Positions 49,799 through 63,935 of a DNA stretch of 64,000 bases are shown piece after piece. Both the position numbers and the translations under genes were made by a program. Origin of the DNA: Irpex lacteus (taxonomy: Eukaryota > Basidiomycota > Agaricomycetes > Polyporales > Irpicaceae); assembly GCA_001986395.2 (NCBI GenBank), contig MQVO02000064.1:1-64000 (forward strand), read 5' to 3'. The number at the start of each line of letters is the position of its first letter. Position 1 is the first letter of the stretch. The notes under the pieces are model-generated. The model was not told the origin of the DNA, did not search any database, and saw only the letters and a list, made by a program, of their open reading frames with translations.

Positions 49799-51334
49799 CT
49801 GAACAGAATGTCCCGCCGGGGTAAGGAAGCTTCCCTGCAACTCTACATATCGGTGCACTACAGCGGTTCGCGGCACCGAAGAATACTGGTCGCAGCAGCA
49901 TTGCAGTGTCGGCTAACTCCAACTGGCTATTCGAAGTTTAAAGAAGATAATTTCGACGTCGAATAAGATGCGTTGGAGCGGTGCGCAGCCTGTGTGAGGT
50001 AACGTCGAGCGGGCGGATCGTGGGAAGCAGTCTAGTGACATACCTGTTATTGTCACTAGATTCGAATGCATGTCCCTATCACCGATGTACAATGTCAGTA
50101 AGTGAGTATTTCGTGGCATGGTACGTAGCTGACCTTCGTGTGCCCGGGTCGCTAGCATTCAACGTGTGGTACGTACACATGCGCTTGTTCATTGAACACC
50201 GTTCCTCTCATCGAGCGACTGGAAAAAGACTCAAGTCAACCACCTGTGCAGCGCATCAAGCCAATGCAGCACGTAAGGCGCCACCGAAGTTGGCTCGCAC
50301 GCGAGCTCGCTCGTCCACGGATTTACCGCGTACACTGAGGTTGTAAAGTTAAGATGTCGCCTCCGAGCTGTGTGTAGGGAACATTACCGACTTTTCGACA
50401 TACGCTATATTCGAAAAACAAGCCACGTATCCTCGCTTGCGCAGTTTAGACTCTGGAGGCCCAACCGGTAAGCAGCTGCTACAGTACCTGCCGGTGTTTC
50501 AGCTGAACAAAGGATGGACGGTTCGTACCACAACACTAGAACCACTGGCAGCTAACCAATACTGTAAAATCGGTGACTGTCAGTCATTCTATTCACCGTC
50601 GTCGCCAGTTCGTCGCCGAATGGATATATTTCCGGAAATTCCAACCTCGACCACTGACGAAAGGGATACTCATTCCGCGCTAGGTTTGGAACGTGAGGAC
50701 AGGATGTAACGGCAGTGAGTGATTAGGACGGTTGGTTCCTCCATTTGTGTAGATAAGCTGCATTTCACCCATGGTGGTCGTTGTTCTCGCACAGGCACTG
50801 TCAGGCAGTGCTGGCCAGTGAGGTCACGGTAACGCCGGCGCGGCAACTGCCGAGACGGCGAGACGTTCCCAAAACGGCAATGGCGGCGCTCCTCCTTTCT
50901 CGGACTTTTTTTCGTCCTTTCATCCATTCTCGCCAAAAACAATTATCCAGCGCACTGTGTGCATGGGCCTGTCACTTACCGGCCTGTTTGTACAGAGTAA
51001 CCGAACACAAAACACCTACTGGCTTTGGCTTGGCGTACTCATGAGCCCGGGCCTTGGCCACGGACGAGCACATGTGCCTATCATTTTCATGGTATTTTTG
51101 GAGGTGTTGCAAATCGTTTGCCATGATGCAGCATGTCCATGAGATTTATCATTGGTAGCCACATGTTTGCGTGCCTGATCATGGAGCGAGGGGTATCTGC
51201 AATACCAGTGGTGAGTGCAGGATCATCTCATTGGCTACAGAGATTGACCGTCCTGCAAGGTTGTATTATTACTGGCGATGTATATTCATGAACGCCTAGA
51301 GCCATGCAGTGTCACGCTCTCTCGACAAAACCTG

Positions 51335-51348
51335 CCCCCCCCCCCCCC
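51335..51348. repeat. Poly-C tract, 14 C
   Basis: Uninterrupted run of 14 cytosines in noncoding DNA, flanked by CCTG and ATAC. Exact length may be uncertain, as homopolymers elsewhere in the window look miscounted. Confidence 0.8.
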
Positions 51349-52420
51349 ATACACGTCCGAAGTCCAGAGTCTTTCAAAGGCGAACCTCTCAATAGTGTAC
51401 GGAAACTCGCCGGTACTGGTGACATCAACCCTTGGGCGATTGGAGAGACGGTACCGGTCTAGATTTATGGCCTAACGAAAGGCAAAGTACCCCAATTCCT
51501 AAGGAAGGCGCTCATGGTGCGATTCTGACATGTCAAGTGCAAATTTGTTGAGCAGAGTCCCTTGGCGCGTTCATGAGCTTCCTGGTTGTAGTTAACCATG
51601 CGAAGTGGAAGATGAGCAACGTCCAGAGATCTGCTACGAGGGCGATTAGCTATAAGGTGTGTATGTTGCTATGGTAGAGTGATTGCAGCGGTGATAGACT
51701 TCGCGGGAGGTACAGCTGGCAAGCCCGGGGAATATGGTGGTGCCTTGATGTCTTAGAGCTTAGCCGTGATAACATCGAGGGAGGGGAGTCCCCACTGTTG
51801 GCCGAATACGGCTGGCATGCTTGTGCCTTGTCAATTCCAGGTACACGTCTACAATCCAAATTATGAGGGTGAGAGATAATTTGCATTCTCTGTCTACACG
51901 AACGCTGATGGTGAAATATCGCAGCTGGGTAGCACACGCGCAACACACAATAATATCAATTGGTGCGCATAAGTTCTCACTATCGAGACAATCCATTCAT
52001 GCGGTATTCCCCTCTATTGACTTCTACTTACGCAACCAGCGATCCCATATTTTACCCTCTAGAACGATGCAAGCGTTTTATGCCAAGACTCAAAGTATTT
52101 TTGCGCATGCTAAAGTTAACATTCTCGACGAGACGACGCGATGTGTAAGTGAACGCCACACTGTGGGTGCCTGCATGGAAACGGTCTCGGTACCGCAGAA
52201 TACCGCCAAGCGATATGTGTCCAGCATGTGCTTCACAACGGCATGTTTCATTATCCCGAAAATGATTTTCGCCAGGATTCTCCGAGGGTGCATGCCCCTT
52301 TTCAGCAATCTACCTCCGTCGCCCGATCATGCCCCCGATCATACCATCTTGCACACACTGGTGCAAACGTCCACTCAAACTCCAGCCTCGCCATGAAAAA
52401 TTGTAGGCGCGCCGCACACA

Positions 52421-52427
52421 TATAAAG
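52421..52427 (+). promoter_or_regulatory. TATA box of RlpA-like gene 1
   Basis: TATAAAG about 190 bp upstream of the ATG. The intervening 5' leader is pyrimidine-rich, consistent with a highly expressed gene. Confidence 0.6.
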
Positions 52428-52612
52428 GCCACGCGAGATATGTGGTTCAGTTCCTTACGTTCCTGCAGCGTTCACTCGAGTACCCTTCCCTCACATACAG
52501 GCCTTCGTTCCGCCTAGCCGTTCACTTTGCTCGACCCACCCGTCGTTACTCGCACTCTTTCGAAGCTACTCGTCTTCTTCCCAACGCTCCCAAGAACTTC
52601 CATTCATTCAGC

Positions 52613-53135
52613 ATGTTCTTCTCCAAGGCTCTCCTCGTCGCCTCTATGGCCGCTTCCGCTTTCGCCCTCGCTGTTCCCGGCAAGCACACCGGTGAAGGTA
52701 CCTACTATGCTACCGGTTTGACTGCCTGTGGTGTCACCAACAACGACTCCGAGTACATCGCCGCCGTCTCCCACTTGTTGTACGACAGCTTCCCGTAAGC
52801 CCACTTCCCTCCCATCCTTCATGAAACCACTCGCTCACTCTACCTAATTCTTATATAGTGGCTACTCCGGTGGTAACCCCAACCACAACCCCATCTGTGG
52901 CAAGAGCGTCACCGCCCACTGTACGTCTTCCATCTCTTCCCTTACCACCTAACACACCCCGCTTACATACCCACTTCCTCCTTTAGACAAGGGCAAGTCC
53001 GTCACCGTCAAGATCACCGACCGTTGCGTCGGCTGCGCCAAGTGGGACTTGGACTTCTCCCCCGCCGCCTTCTCTAAGCTCGCTGCTTTCGAGATCGGCC
53101 GTCTTGAGGGTGTCACTTGGTCGTTCAACAACTAA
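52613..53135 (+). CDS. Secreted RlpA-like double-psi beta-barrel protein, copy 1
   Basis: Small secreted protein of the expansin/barwin/RlpA-like DPBB superfamily, common in Agaricomycetes; such proteins are thought to loosen or bind wall polysaccharides but usually lack shown enzymatic activity. Exons 52613-52794, 52859-52920 and 52987-53135 join in phase to about 130 residues. The signal peptide is MFFSKALLVASMAASAFALA. The barrel has GTYYATGLTACGVTNNDSEY, AAVSHLLYD, GGNPNHNPICGKSVTAHY, then KSVTVKITDRCVGCAKWDLD (DRC-x-GC motif with the conserved Asp) and FSPAAFSKLAAFEIGRLEGV, ending TWSFNN. Four cysteines in disulphide-compatible positions. No expansin C-terminal CBM63 domain. Paralogue at 63293-63935. 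Confidence 0.93.
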
Positions 53136-53882
53136 GCGATCTTGACCCTCTCCTCCCTCCTCCCTTCTCTTCATACCTACCGTCACCGTCACCCCTCTCC
53201 AACTCCGATTCACTCCCTCGTCCAACGACCTTCCGTCGACACTGTATCCCTAACCTCCGACACCGTCAACTGTATCGACTACCTCCCATATTTATTCCAC
53301 CGCCCCCACCACCACCACCCCACCATAGACAACGCCTGTCGACGTTAAAGCTCGAACGCCTAGTCGTTCTCCTTAGGCCCACGCATCCCCGAGGGATTGC
53401 TGAAGGACTAGGAGCTTTACCGAGACTCGCACTTACGCATCATCCCCTACGGGTATAGTGTATACGTTCCAGTGCCATAACTTATTCGCTCATCGCCACA
53501 GTCTTTGAGAGACTAGACGACGAGCGTCGGTGTATTGGTGGCTTCACTGTTGTATCGAGTGGACGCCGTGCTTTGGGTCATGGCGTCCACGCTAGAAGTG
53601 TTGTGCTATATCGTGCTGTATCCAGAATGTACACTTCGACCCAACCTAGAGGGTTAGTTAATGTGAACAAGTTGAAGAACCATTGAACTACGTGTGACGT
53701 CGCATCTCGAATGAGTGGGTAGGCTTGCTGGGAATCTTGTACGGCGTTCGGAGGGTTTGACAAGCACGCAGAGTACGAAAAATCGGTTGATGGTGTACAT
53801 TCCATCGATGGTTTGTTAAATAATACAGTGTACATTGGACTCTAGAGTCCGTGTCCGAGCTCTCTTAATCGTACTCAGAACA
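53136..53882. other. Convergent 3' region of RlpA-like gene 1 and PSD gene
   Basis: About 750 bp. The first 300 bp after the stop are extremely pyrimidine-rich on + and probably form the 3' UTR. No ORF supported. Confidence 0.4.
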
Positions 53883-55378
53883 TTAGTTAATCTTGCCCAA
53901 CGAATATCCGACCTACACACACGTCCGTCAGCCATCTCATTCTATGTGCATCATACAAAAAAAAGCGCCACGCACCTTCATCAACGTCTCAATCGGCTTC
54001 TTCGAATTCTCCAACAAGTCCTCATCCAAGCTAACAAACCCCTTCGGGAAAAGCACGACCACCGTGCTCCCCCCATACTTAAAGTACCCAAGCTCCTCGC
54101 CCCTCTTCACCTGCTCCCCATCCTTCTTCGTCCACTCGATGCTCCCAACGAGCATCGCACCGATGGCGACGTACGCAATAGGCGTGCCAGTGGGTGTATG
54201 CGTGGCGTAGAGGATGGAACGTTTGTTAGACGTGAAGACGTCGAAGCCGGATTCGTTCACTGCTTGCGGGTTGACGGTGTAGTATTGGCCAGGAATGTCG
54301 GTAGTGGAGGTGAGGGTTAGGTCCAGGGGAGTGTGGAAGCGGTGGTAGTCCGCTGGGGCAAGTCTGTGAGTGGGTGTATGCAAGTGAGTTTTCTGTTGTA
54401 CGTAACGTGGGGGATGGAGGGATGGAGGACGTACCGGAATACTGCGAGACTTGCTTCGGAGAATTGTTTGGCTGTGTCGGAGTCCGGGGCAACGCCTAGG
54501 AGGGAGGGGATATCGAAGTTGTTTCCCTTTATCCTGTGTCCTTCCTATCAGCCTCGTGCTTTCTCTCAATGTATCTTCATAACTCACCAAAATTGCTTCG
54601 CCAATGACACACTCTCGAACACTGTCAACCTGCTATCCGCAGCCGAGCACACCTGCTTCGGGTCTTCCTCATTCTGTATGGGTCGTGCGCCGTCCTTGAG
54701 CTTGCGGAAGAAGAACTCGTTGAAGGAGTTGTACTTCGTGATATCAGGTTCGAGGAGTTCATCGGTTTGGATTGCATATGTATCGATGAAGGAGGGGATG
54801 TTCTTGACTGATTCGGGAGCATCGTAGTTCTTTCCTTGCTGTGAATGATGTCGATAAGAAGTGTTTGATTTGGGACAAATGATGAAGGGCAAAGAGACAT
54901 ACGCGTATGGACAAATTCTTAAGGACGCTTTCCACAGACTGGTTGTGCAGCAACTTGATTTGCGCGCCGCCGTAGAACAACAAATGCATACCCAGCCTAC
55001 GTGTGTCAACGGTCGGACACTTAATATTGCAGTTTATAGCTAGATTGCTTTCGAGACGCACCTAGGATAGATCGGCATGCTTTCAAAGAACCTCTCCTTG
55101 CTCCCCCTCATCTGCACGTAGTTCCCGACATGATAACTACTCGCAAAGTCTTCAATGCCCGGTATGAGCTTCTGCACCACAGGCAAGCTCATCAGCTTGT
55201 GTATGGGCGCATGTATGCCATGCTGAACATTCTCATGCTCCGCACTATGATCTACGAGCTTCTCGAGAACGAGTGCAGCCTTCTCGGGGTCCCTAGCGGA
55301 GTCGGGGAGGTTGTCGGGATGGGGGACTTCGACGGGTTTCGTGGCTTCAGAGACGGTTTCGCCGTGGAGGGAGGACAT
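53883..55378 (-). CDS. Phosphatidylserine decarboxylase, non-mitochondrial type
   Basis: Converts phosphatidylserine to phosphatidylethanolamine with a pyruvoyl cofactor formed by self-cleavage. The first exon (start 55378) gives SLHGETVSEATKPVEVPHPD and lacks a mitochondrial presequence, a transmembrane span or a C2 domain. Later: NSFNEFFFRKLKDGARPI (family block), VCSAADSRLTVFESV, LAPADYHRFHTPLD (catalytic histidine region), ESGFDVFTSNKRS, AYVAIGAMLVGSIEWTKKDG and FKYGGSTVVVLFPKG, where GGST is the self-processing site (cleaved before Ser). The terminal exon reads VGYSLGKIN and stops at 53883-53885. Length ~355 residues agrees with soluble fungal paralogues rather than with Psd1 or Psd2. 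At least five introns. Confidence 0.9.
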
Positions 55379-55989
55379 GGTGGGTGTGGTGAACGTTGGG
55401 GTTTGACTGTGAAGTACTCATGATGAGGGTATATATATGTGCTATATATAGTGGGAGTGAAAGAGGATCATTGGCTACTGTAGCCACTGTTAGGTATGGG
55501 CAGAATTGTTATCGATGACGTTGTATCTGTTCAACAGGCTTACGCCGGCAACGCCCGGCTGGCCGCAAGTGGCTCAGGCTCTGCTTCAAACAAACATGAG
55601 AACGTAGAAGTCAGAATAACACATCAGCAGTGTCACTCTGCGTGCAACAAAGAGCTGTACAACATGCTATGATCAAGGAAACTACCACGGGATTATTTTT
55701 GAACAGGAAGACCTCCAATTATTTTCCCGTTCAGGCAACTTTCGTGCTAGAACGCCTTCCCACGCTGCTTTCCTATCGTGGATCGTCACTCTCGCAGTAG
55801 ACTTGACACGCAACATGTCTAATCACACAGTGCATATCTTAACAATCTGATAGAGAGGTGGTCATTTCGTGTCGCGCCCTGGATATGGCCATGGCCACAA
55901 TATACCCTGACGGGCCAAGGCCTTTGTGAAAATGCGAGTAATAACATAAAAGAAGCTCACTCGCCTACCATGTCCTCCACCCTCAATCC
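55379..55989. promoter_or_regulatory. Divergent intergenic region PSD / zinc-cluster gene
   Basis: About 610 bp. An alternating TA-rich stretch (55430-55449) lies 50-70 bp upstream of the PSD start and is a likely TATA region. Nothing else recognised. Confidence 0.4.
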
Positions 55990-56707
55990 ATGCCCTCTTC
56001 CAGAGTTTGCTCCAGAATTCGATGCAAACGCGTCCTCCCTTCCTCGTCTTACTATCCGTTCAAGACTTGCGAACAATGCCGTGAGCAAGGTCGGAGAAGC
56101 ATGGCCAAGCACAAGATTGAGCGCCTTAGTCAGGAAGACTCGGAGGCAGTCGATCTGGCCGTGTACGAAGATAGAGACGCACTCATGGCCGCTATAGGAG
56201 AGGAGATGAAAGGAGAAGTCTCTTTGTTCAACGGAGGTTACTTGGCAGCACCAGCAGACTCAGACTCAAGTCAGTCGGATCGCGAGCTCGTCCAGGTGGC
56301 GGCAACGGAGATATGGAAGGTGTCTGGGTACAGATTCAAGTGAGCATACTTATCATACTTCACTCGTGCGGAGACACAGAGAGCAATGCTTACTTTACTG
56401 CTGCAGGGTGAGGGACCACGAGGCTCTTCATACCGGCCACAAGACTCGCTTTTGGTGCTCACAAGACGAAGAACGGAAAGCGAAAGTGCGCAAATCGGAG
56501 TTCGGTACTAGGACAAGACATCAAGACGACATGCTTCGCTTCCCTTGCAAGAGCAGCTTAGTCGTCGTGTGCAAGAGCGCAAGTCGCAAGCAACGTGTGA
56601 CACAGCAAGTTGGGCGTTTGGTCACTGTCCGTTTGAAGCATGCGTGTGCTCACGCTCGTTATTTGGATGTCGAGTCACCGCCACTGGAGGACTCGCTCGA
56701 TTCGTAA
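55990..56707 (+). CDS. Basidiomycete zinc-cluster / FAR1-like DNA-binding-type protein (short)
   Basis: Exons 55990-56339 and 56407-56707 join in phase to about 216 residues. The N-terminus has a cysteine pattern, RVCSRIRCKRVLP followed by FKTCEQCREQGRRSMAKHK, that I associate with a family expanded in Agaricomycetes and often linked to transposase- or helicase-like ORFs. The second exon (VRDHEALHTGHKTRFWCSQD, then RFPCKSSLVVVCKS and VTVRLKHACAHARYLDVESP) matches the FAR1-like second half: WCSQD, C and H ligands, LKH. It ends soon after, without the downstream catalytic or helicase part, so it may be a domesticated or truncated mobile-element gene. Function is inferred from family only. Confidence 0.55.
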
Positions 56708-56757
56708 AGGACTCCAAAGCCAAACCTGAAATTCCGATGTCGCCACCACACGGAACC

Positions 56758-57065
56758 TTACAGTAGATGGTTGCGCTTGTTCAGGGAAGTTTCGGAGCAG
56801 AACTCATAGTAGTACAAAGCTCGTCTGTCGAGAGCCCGTGCGAGCTCCGAGCGCGAGGACTCGAGCACCGATATCCGATCTGGAGAAACCCTGTCGATGT
56901 TCATCACGTATGAAAGAGTAATAAACATTGTCTGTACGAACTCACCTGGAGACTTTGATCGTATTTTGCAAACCCATGCATGGACACCACCGGGGTGGCA
57001 ACACTCCGGAGGCTCGCTTGCAATAAAGAACGATATCATCAATTGGCTTAGCCTCGTGGTCAAGC
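56758..57065 (-). CDS. Hypothetical protein, 3' exons only resolved
   Basis: Not recognised. Two exons joined by a good intron (donor GTGAGT at 56940-56945, acceptor CGACAG before 56890) read ...PIDDIVLYCKRAS, CPCMGLQNTIKVS, then RVSPDRISVLESSRSELARA and YYYEFCSETSLNKRNHLL, stop 56758-56760. Phase agrees across the intron. An upstream exon near 57100-57140 (MRFQIVQPQYHTC) may belong to it. The start is unresolved; the left part given here is approximate. Confidence 0.35.
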
Positions 57066-57349
57066 AATATAGGTGTTAATTGGGATGGTTTGGGAGCACT
57101 GACGCATGTGTGGTACTGCGGTTGAACAATTTGGAAGCGCATTCTGGACAGTGGCGAGTGGTCAGCATGGCTTGTGCGCTGTGGAAAGAGCCAAACACCT
57201 GATTTCAACACAAGGGTACACCTTGGTATAGCTAAAGCAGCGCAGGAGTTAATCCGGTTAGTTGAGGAGGCTTAGACAGTGTTCGTGACGCGCTTGAGCA
57301 TATCGGAGAGTCTGAACAGCGGCGAGATGTTAGTATGGCTAGTACTTAA

Positions 57350-57983
57350 GGGCCTGATCTGCAGCCCATTCTGTAAGCGCATTCTTTCAGAATCGCCCGT
57401 CAAATCCGAAAAATGAGCTGTTAGCACAGAATTCGGCGCTTGTGTGACTGATTGTGATTACCTGTGACTCTGATGTGACGGTTGAGACGCCAACTGTAGA
57501 AGCAACGGCGCCTGCCCGTTCAGAGGTGGGCTCGCACAGTCTGTAGTCAAGTTTTGTGCATGTTCAATAGGTAATATGACTCTAAACTACCTCTATATGC
57601 TTAGAATAAATTTTCAAGCACTGAGATGTAGATATCGTATCATAAAGTAGAGATTATCACTCAACCTTCCGAGCGTACTAGCGCCCGTATCTCCTGATTT
57701 GGGTCTTGGCAGGTCGACTCATATTATGGATGTATCTCGGTCAATATGTATTCGTTCAACTTCATTATTTTTTACAGATATTGCAGTGCTACCTCTAATC
57801 ATTATAGCCATGCAGAACATTTCTGCGAGCTGTTATTCTTGTGCGAGTCCAGCTCTACACGAGTAAACGCTCAAAGGACATGATAATATTGATGGGGGCT
57901 GCCATTTATGTGCGTCACCTTGTGACACAAGCGCTGGCTACAGAATGCGCATTCTGCAGCTGAAGCGGCTGCAGATCAGGCCC
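57350..57983. mobile_element. MITE, PIF/Harbinger-like, 634 bp
   Basis: Perfect 17-bp terminal inverted repeats: GGGCCTGATCTGCAGCC at 57350-57366 and its reverse complement at 57967-57983, followed inward by imperfectly matching GCGCATTCT blocks. Both ends are flanked by TAA (57347-57349 and 57984-57986), a 3-bp TWA target duplication. TIRs starting GGG with a TWA duplication are the mark of PIF/Harbinger elements. No transposase ORF inside, interior is AT-rich, so it is non-autonomous. Confidence 0.8.
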
Positions 57984-57986
57984 TAA

Positions 57987-58315
57987 GCGATATGGAGTGC
58001 TTTGTAACGAGCTACGACGCCTCACCTCTACAGAAATGTGCACCCAGTAATTTACGTTGATACAGCTAGATTTGTAGCACTATATCACTTTCAGCAATTC
58101 TTCTTCGGAAGCTATTAGAAGTTTAAGTACTCCTGGTATTGATCAGACACCTACAGAGTCGTATGAACCGCATCACTTTCGAGGTGCCGTGAGATTACAG
58201 CAACCGTAGTTGAAGACACCTTGGTCAGCATGATGTAGAAGTTGAACGTGAAGACACTTCGGCAAGCGCTCAAGTTATTTGGTCCTATTGTGTCTGATGA
58301 CTAAGCAAACCCATT
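57987..58315. other. Intergenic region right of the MITE
   Basis: About 330 bp; may contain the unresolved first exon of the next gene. No supported ORF. Confidence 0.3.
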
Positions 58316-59056
58316 GTGGCGTTTGACCAATTGCAGGCGGCGTATGCACCGGCGCCGCTGGACTTGGTCACATACCACCGCCGTGACAGCCCAGCTTCTT
58401 GGAATTGGTCAGTCTTCTCTCGGGATATTTTGGGGCCATCCTCCTAAACTAACTCCACGTCAAGTGCTGGCGAACCAGTGGCTCGATTCTGTCCTGTTTA
58501 GAGTTCCGACTTTCCCGGAGAGTGAGTTTTCCGAGACGTCAAATCGAGACACGTTCGTTGAGACTGTTCCTCCAGATTGTGCTGACATTTCCTAGATGTA
58601 TGCACGGTATTCTGCAGATCCGTTCAGGACGGTGGAGGGGGAAACGATTAAAAGGCCTCCCATGTTATGGCCGTGTCGTTCTCCCATGGCCAGCAGGTTC
58701 CTGGCGAATTTCTGCACCTTGGATCTGGAGGCAGCGATTGGCAGTGACGTCGGCCGACCCAGGAAGTAAGATGAAAATGCTGTCGATCTGACGCAGAATG
58801 CGAACTAGAAGAGGGGCGGGAGAAGAAGCTCGATCTAGATTATTATGTCCACGAACCGAACCTGGCAGGTGAGTAGAAACGCCTTAAACTTTCTATTGAC
58901 TTTGGCTGAGGCCTGCCGTTGAGCTGGACAGACTTTGCAAACGAGAACGTTCTGATGTTGGAGTACTGTCAAGCCGAGCTGATACTGAACGTTATTGAAC
59001 CGTCGCTGAGTCGAGGGTCCGATTTCGACCCGAATGTCACGCTGCAGCTAATATAA
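58316..59056 (+). CDS. Hypothetical multi-exon gene, 5' end unresolved
   Basis: Not recognised. Five segments with canonical splice sites join with full phase agreement: ~58316-58407, 58479-58521, 58596-58743, 58797-58868, 58911-59056. The reading includes PIVAFDQLQAAYAPAPLDLV, YHRRDSPASW, MYARYSADPFRTVEGETIKR, FLANFCTLDLEAAIG, CELEEGREKKLDLDYYVHEP and LPLSWTDFANENVLMLEYCQ, then AELILNVIEPSLSRGSD and a stop at 59054-59056. Introns are 42-74 nt, one with a perfect CTAAC branch site. Composition is that of a soluble globular protein. The start must lie upstream of 58316. The gene ends about 200 bp before the halogenase start, same strand. Confidence 0.5.
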
Positions 59057-59258
59057 ACATCGCTCCTCGAGAGTGTGACTAGCTCAGTCACCTCGAGCTC
59101 CCTCATTTCTCTTATCTCTCTCTCATCTGAACCATCATCCTCGTCATCGTCCTTCACATCCACCTCTCAACACGCCGTTGTCGTCGACGACGACGTCGTT
59201 CTCACTCTCTGAATTTTCTGTCGGAGGCATCCCGCCGCCAACGTCTACCAGCTACAAA

Positions 59259-62249
<2,991 letters not shown>

Positions 62250-63292
62250 GACCGGTGAAAAGCGCTGAGTGGGAGGCTGGTGACACTGGTGGTCTTCAGC
62301 CGGTACGATGTCATGTTGCGATCGCATTTATTGCTCTGGTTGGTTCTTTCTCGTTCTATTATTATAATCTTGGTGTTGCTCTCGTTCACTGTCATCCCGC
62401 TCTGCATCCTGTTATTTTTCTTGTATTCCGTTCTTTGTGTCACGCCATGCGTTTGTAGCTTCTGTCGCTGTGCTACTCTTATCGACTCTTAGTTGTGTAA
62501 CTTGTAACGTACAATCATCGTAGTATCTATGTATTCTACTGTATACCCAATTGAACACTAGGTTATTTCGTCATGAACTTTGCAGATCGTATCATCGAGC
62601 GCGTTGAGTGGGCCAACTTGCCTGCAGCTTCGATGTCGAGATCGAGCACCAAATCCGTCCGGTCTCATGCGGAACATGTGGTTACTTCGTTTCATTCGTG
62701 CACCGTATACGCCCTAAAGGCAGATAATACACGAGTACAAGAGGCCAGAGGTACAGTAGTAGTTACTACGTATGTATACAAGAAAACCCTGGGGAATACG
62801 AACGCGATGCGGCGAGCGCCGTAGAGGGGAAGGAGAAGGTTTACAACCCGCTTTCTTTTCGTCTATCTATCTATGGGTAGGTTGGCGTGGTGAGTACAAT
62901 AGTATGACACGAGGGTGGAGGTAAGGATAAGGATACATAATACGAGATCTTTTCGTGAGGGAAGTGCTACTCGATCCTCTGAGCGCGGCTTAGAGGTCCG
63001 GAACCGGACAGAGTAGGCTTCCTTCGTCTATGGGTGGGTGTCGTCGTCGTCTTGGCTGAATACATGGGTGGCAGCTCCTCTGATGGACCTGCAGAGGACA
63101 GACGTGACGTAACGTGGTAGTGTGTAGTGGAGAAAGCGAAAGCGAAGAGTGGAATACAAAATGGATATAGGTGAGGGAGGGAGGGGAGGACAGAAAGGGC
63201 GTCAAGCCCGCCAGTGTGTCGGTCCCGAACCAGGTCCCGAGATCCAATAAATATGTGGATAATCCTCGAAGGTATCTCGAGGTGTGAGACGT
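62250..63292. other. Convergent 3' intergenic region
   Basis: About 1 kb between the halogenase and RlpA-like gene 2. Short ORFs only; pyrimidine-rich 3' UTR sequence near 62340-62470. A TCTATC microsatellite (three repeats) lies around 62860. Confidence 0.4.
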
Positions 63293-63935
63293 TTACTGGA
63301 ACGTCCACTTTACGTTGTGCAGACGGCCGACAGACTTGCTTGCAAGTTTGGAGAAGGCAGTGGGCGAGAGGTCAAGCGAGCCGGTGGCACAGCCAGGGCA
63401 GCGGTCGACGACTTTGACTGTTACGGATTTGCCTTGGTCTGGAGAACACGATATGAGCGCTCGGGTGTCAAAGTAAGAAATACAATAAAGACATACAATT
63501 GATCTTGATGTGCTTGCCGCAGACAGGGTTGTTGTTCGGGTTGCCGCCCTTGTAGCCACTGACAATAAAGAAACAGGGTGTTATGAGGATCATGTACTTC
63601 GATATCGGTAACTTTAAGTACGTACGGGAATTGGTCGAACATTGTGTGAGAAACCGCGGCGACGAGCTCGCTATCGTGGTTGGTATGGCCACATGCGCCA
63701 AGACCAACGTCGTAGAAGGTCACTATGGTCAGAGCAGGTTGTTAGTCAAAGTACTCGCTCGAACAAAGGGTAGAGTATACTGACTGTCTCCAGAGTGGGT
63801 GCCCGAAACTTGAAGGCGCTTCTCGAGAACTTCAGAGTCTGCTTCGATCTCATCTCCTTCACGAGGCACGGCCGCACCCAGGACGGAGATGACGAGGGCG
63901 AAGATGAAAAAGAGGTGGAAGAGAGAGCGGAACAT
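63293..63935 (-). CDS. Secreted RlpA-like double-psi beta-barrel protein, copy 2
   Basis: Paralogue of the gene at 52613-53135, opposite orientation. Signal peptide MFRSLFHLFFIFALVISVLG at the start (63935). An extra acidic propeptide-like stretch, VPREGDEIEADSEVLEKR, ends in a KR dibasic site (possible Kex2 cleavage) and is absent from copy 1. Exons join in phase to MTFYDVGLGACGHTNHDSEL, AAVSHTMFDQFPGYKGGNPN, NNPVCGKHIKINYQGKSVTV, VVDRCPGCATGSLDLSPTAF and SKLASKSVGRLHNVKWTFQ, stop 63293-63295. The intron positions are the same as in copy 1, plus one extra before the barrel. The DRC-x-GC motif is kept. Confidence 0.9.

Larger units (their letters stand above)
49711..52612. other. 2.9-kb gene-poor divergent region
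   Basis: Separates two divergent secreted-protein genes. Includes TATA elements of both, a C14 homopolymer at 51335-51348, and many short ORFs with no domain. The longest, 51821-52396 (+), has an uneven composition and overlaps a different-frame ORF, so I do not call it. Intergenic spacing of this size is unusual for this window. Confidence 0.4.

Noticed and set aside
51821..52396. 191-codon + ORF in the gene-poor region
   Set aside because: No domain, no splice partner, overlapping alternative frames of similar quality; not supportable.
56942..57211. Minus-strand ORF start MLKSGVWLFPQRTSHADH
   Set aside because: Reads through branch-site and acceptor-like sequences at 57140-57165; only its 3' part is used in the hypothetical gene at 56758-57065.
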